Positions 63,060 to 64,000 of a DNA stretch of 64,000 bases are shown here, piece after piece. The stretch comes from Ceratotherium simum simum. Lineage: Eukaryota > Chordata > Mammalia > Perissodactyla > Rhinocerotidae. Below the pieces are notes generated by a model. That model was not told the DNA's origin. It searched no databases and saw only the letters and a program-made list of their open reading frames with translations. Both the position numbers and the translations under genes were made by a program. Location of the stretch: NCBI RefSeq assembly GCF_000283155.1, contig NW_004454181.1, positions 17,359,146 through 17,423,145 of the forward strand. Reading direction: 5' to 3'. Each line of letters begins with the position of its first letter. The first letter of the stretch is position 1.

Positions 63060-63290
63060 TAGACTTGAGTCTACTAGGGAGACAGAAAATAATGAATAAG
63101 CAAATGCAAACACAGGATAATTTCAGAGAGTGACAAGTATGAAGGAAATGAAATAAATGAGATGAGACAGTGACCAGTGGTGGGGGAGGTAGGGCTACTT
63201 TAGCTAAGGTGGAGGGAGAATGCTTCTTTGGTGGGCTCTGATGAATAGAGACTGGAATCAAAGGAAGGAGGCAGTTCATTTAAGGTAGAC
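63060..63290 (-). repeat. L2 LINE fragment, antisense
   Basis: 'gggagacagaaaataatgaa', 'aatttcagagagtgacaagt', 'gagaatgcttctttggtggg' resemble reverse L2. Confidence 0.6.
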
Positions 63291-63399
63291 AGAACCTTCA
63301 TCCTGTCATTCCTAAAATCCCAATCAAAGGACTCAGAAATGGATTGATTCTAATTTTCTGACAGCCTAACTAGAAAAACCTCAGATTTTAAGTACATTT

Positions 63400-63463
63400 T
63401 TATAATATATTCTATCAGTCAGGGGCCCAACTTATAATATATTCTATCAGTCAGGGGCCCAAC
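63400..63463 (+). repeat. 32-bp perfect tandem duplication
   Basis: Two identical 32-bp units (63400-63431, 63432-63463), each beginning ttataatatattctatcagt. Confidence 0.97.
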
Positions 63464-63850
63464 AGGAAACAGATGGCATACTGAAAATGGGATCATGTGA
63501 GGAGAATGTAAGAAAAGGGCAATTTACAAAGGGACAAACAGCAGCCCCTCCCTCCCAGAGATAGGATCAGTAGGTTACCATCAGCTCCCTAGTATCCTGG
63601 ACTTGAAGGGGGAGAGGAGGAATGGTCAGGGGAACCTGGACTCAGTTCCGCAGGAATGGAGCCTGGACAGTTCCCCTGGTCTCACTCCCCGCCCTCCCCC
63701 CGTCTCCTGGTCTACTCCCCATTGGTCAAATGCAACCTGAAGCCAGAGAACCAGAGAGGCTGTTTTTGAAGTCCAAACTGTCTAGTTACTGGGCCGCAGA
63801 GTGTGGTGGTTAGGGGTGGAGAGTGGAGCTGGAGAGGCAAAGGAAGACAT
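63464..63850. repeat. Probable ancient interspersed repeat, family not identified
   Basis: 'caacaggaaacagatggcat' and 'gcaatttacaaagggacaaa', with a GC-rich middle, remind me of a common old mammalian repeat; not named. Confidence 0.4.
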
Positions 63851-63924
63851 CGAGCATGTGTAGTTTATATTTTAAAATAATACTGGATGGGATTTTGAAG
63901 AAGTGACAACAGACCCAGCTGAGG

Positions 63925-64000
63925 TTGTAACCTCAGTCTGTCACTGGCTAGCTATAAATAAGTGTCTGTGAGCCACTTTATTTTGTTTAACAAAAAATGA
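63925..64000 (+). repeat. Possible MIR fragment, sense, cut by the window edge
   Basis: 'cctcagtctgtcactggcta' resembles the forward MIR; too short to be sure. Confidence 0.35.

Overview
This window is ordinary mammalian nuclear DNA lying inside one large protein-coding gene. The only coding sequence I can support is a single 221-bp exon at 35526-35746 on the + strand. It encodes 73 complete codons, plus 2 bases of the next, from the extracellular domain of a GABA-A receptor beta subunit, and the paralogue-specific residues match beta-2 (GABRB2). Everything left of it is the end of the upstream intron and everything right of it is the start of the downstream intron. I saw no other exon, RNA gene, CRISPR array, operon or prokaryotic feature.

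Organism: six copies of the tRNA-derived ERE SINE (equine repetitive element, a perissodactyl-specific family) point to a horse, rhinoceros or tapir lineage, most simply an equid. MIR, L2 and several ages of L1 are the background expected of any placental mammal. Species cannot be fixed from this window alone.

Layout. 1-1041: CpG-rich 5' end of an antisense L1 that runs off the left edge. 1-35 kb: AT-rich intron with an old sense L1 (2.56-3.9 kb), two antisense L1 remnants (18.0-20.65 kb, with a decayed reverse transcriptase, and 31.4-32.95 kb), many MIR and L2 fragments, an ERE inserted inside an L2 (11.3 kb) and a tandem ERE pair sharing one target sequence (22.0-22.5 kb). 35.5 kb: the exon, with an L2 fragment ending about 130 bp upstream. 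35.75-64 kb: intron with MIR/L2 fragments, three more EREs (49.75, 55.6, 60.2 kb), a small DNA transposon with TA target duplications (53.7 kb), L1 3' fragments, (GT)n tracts and short tandem duplications.

Points worth a second look are an uninterrupted 100-nt pyrimidine run (5286-5385), four long alternating purine-pyrimidine tracts with Z-DNA potential, a +3C splice donor on the exon, the tandem ERE pair, two pairs of diverged local direct repeats, and a few repeat-poor blocks that could be regulatory. I found no evidence of an undescribed biological system. Repeat family names are from memory of consensus sequences, and their edges are approximate unless target duplications are quoted.
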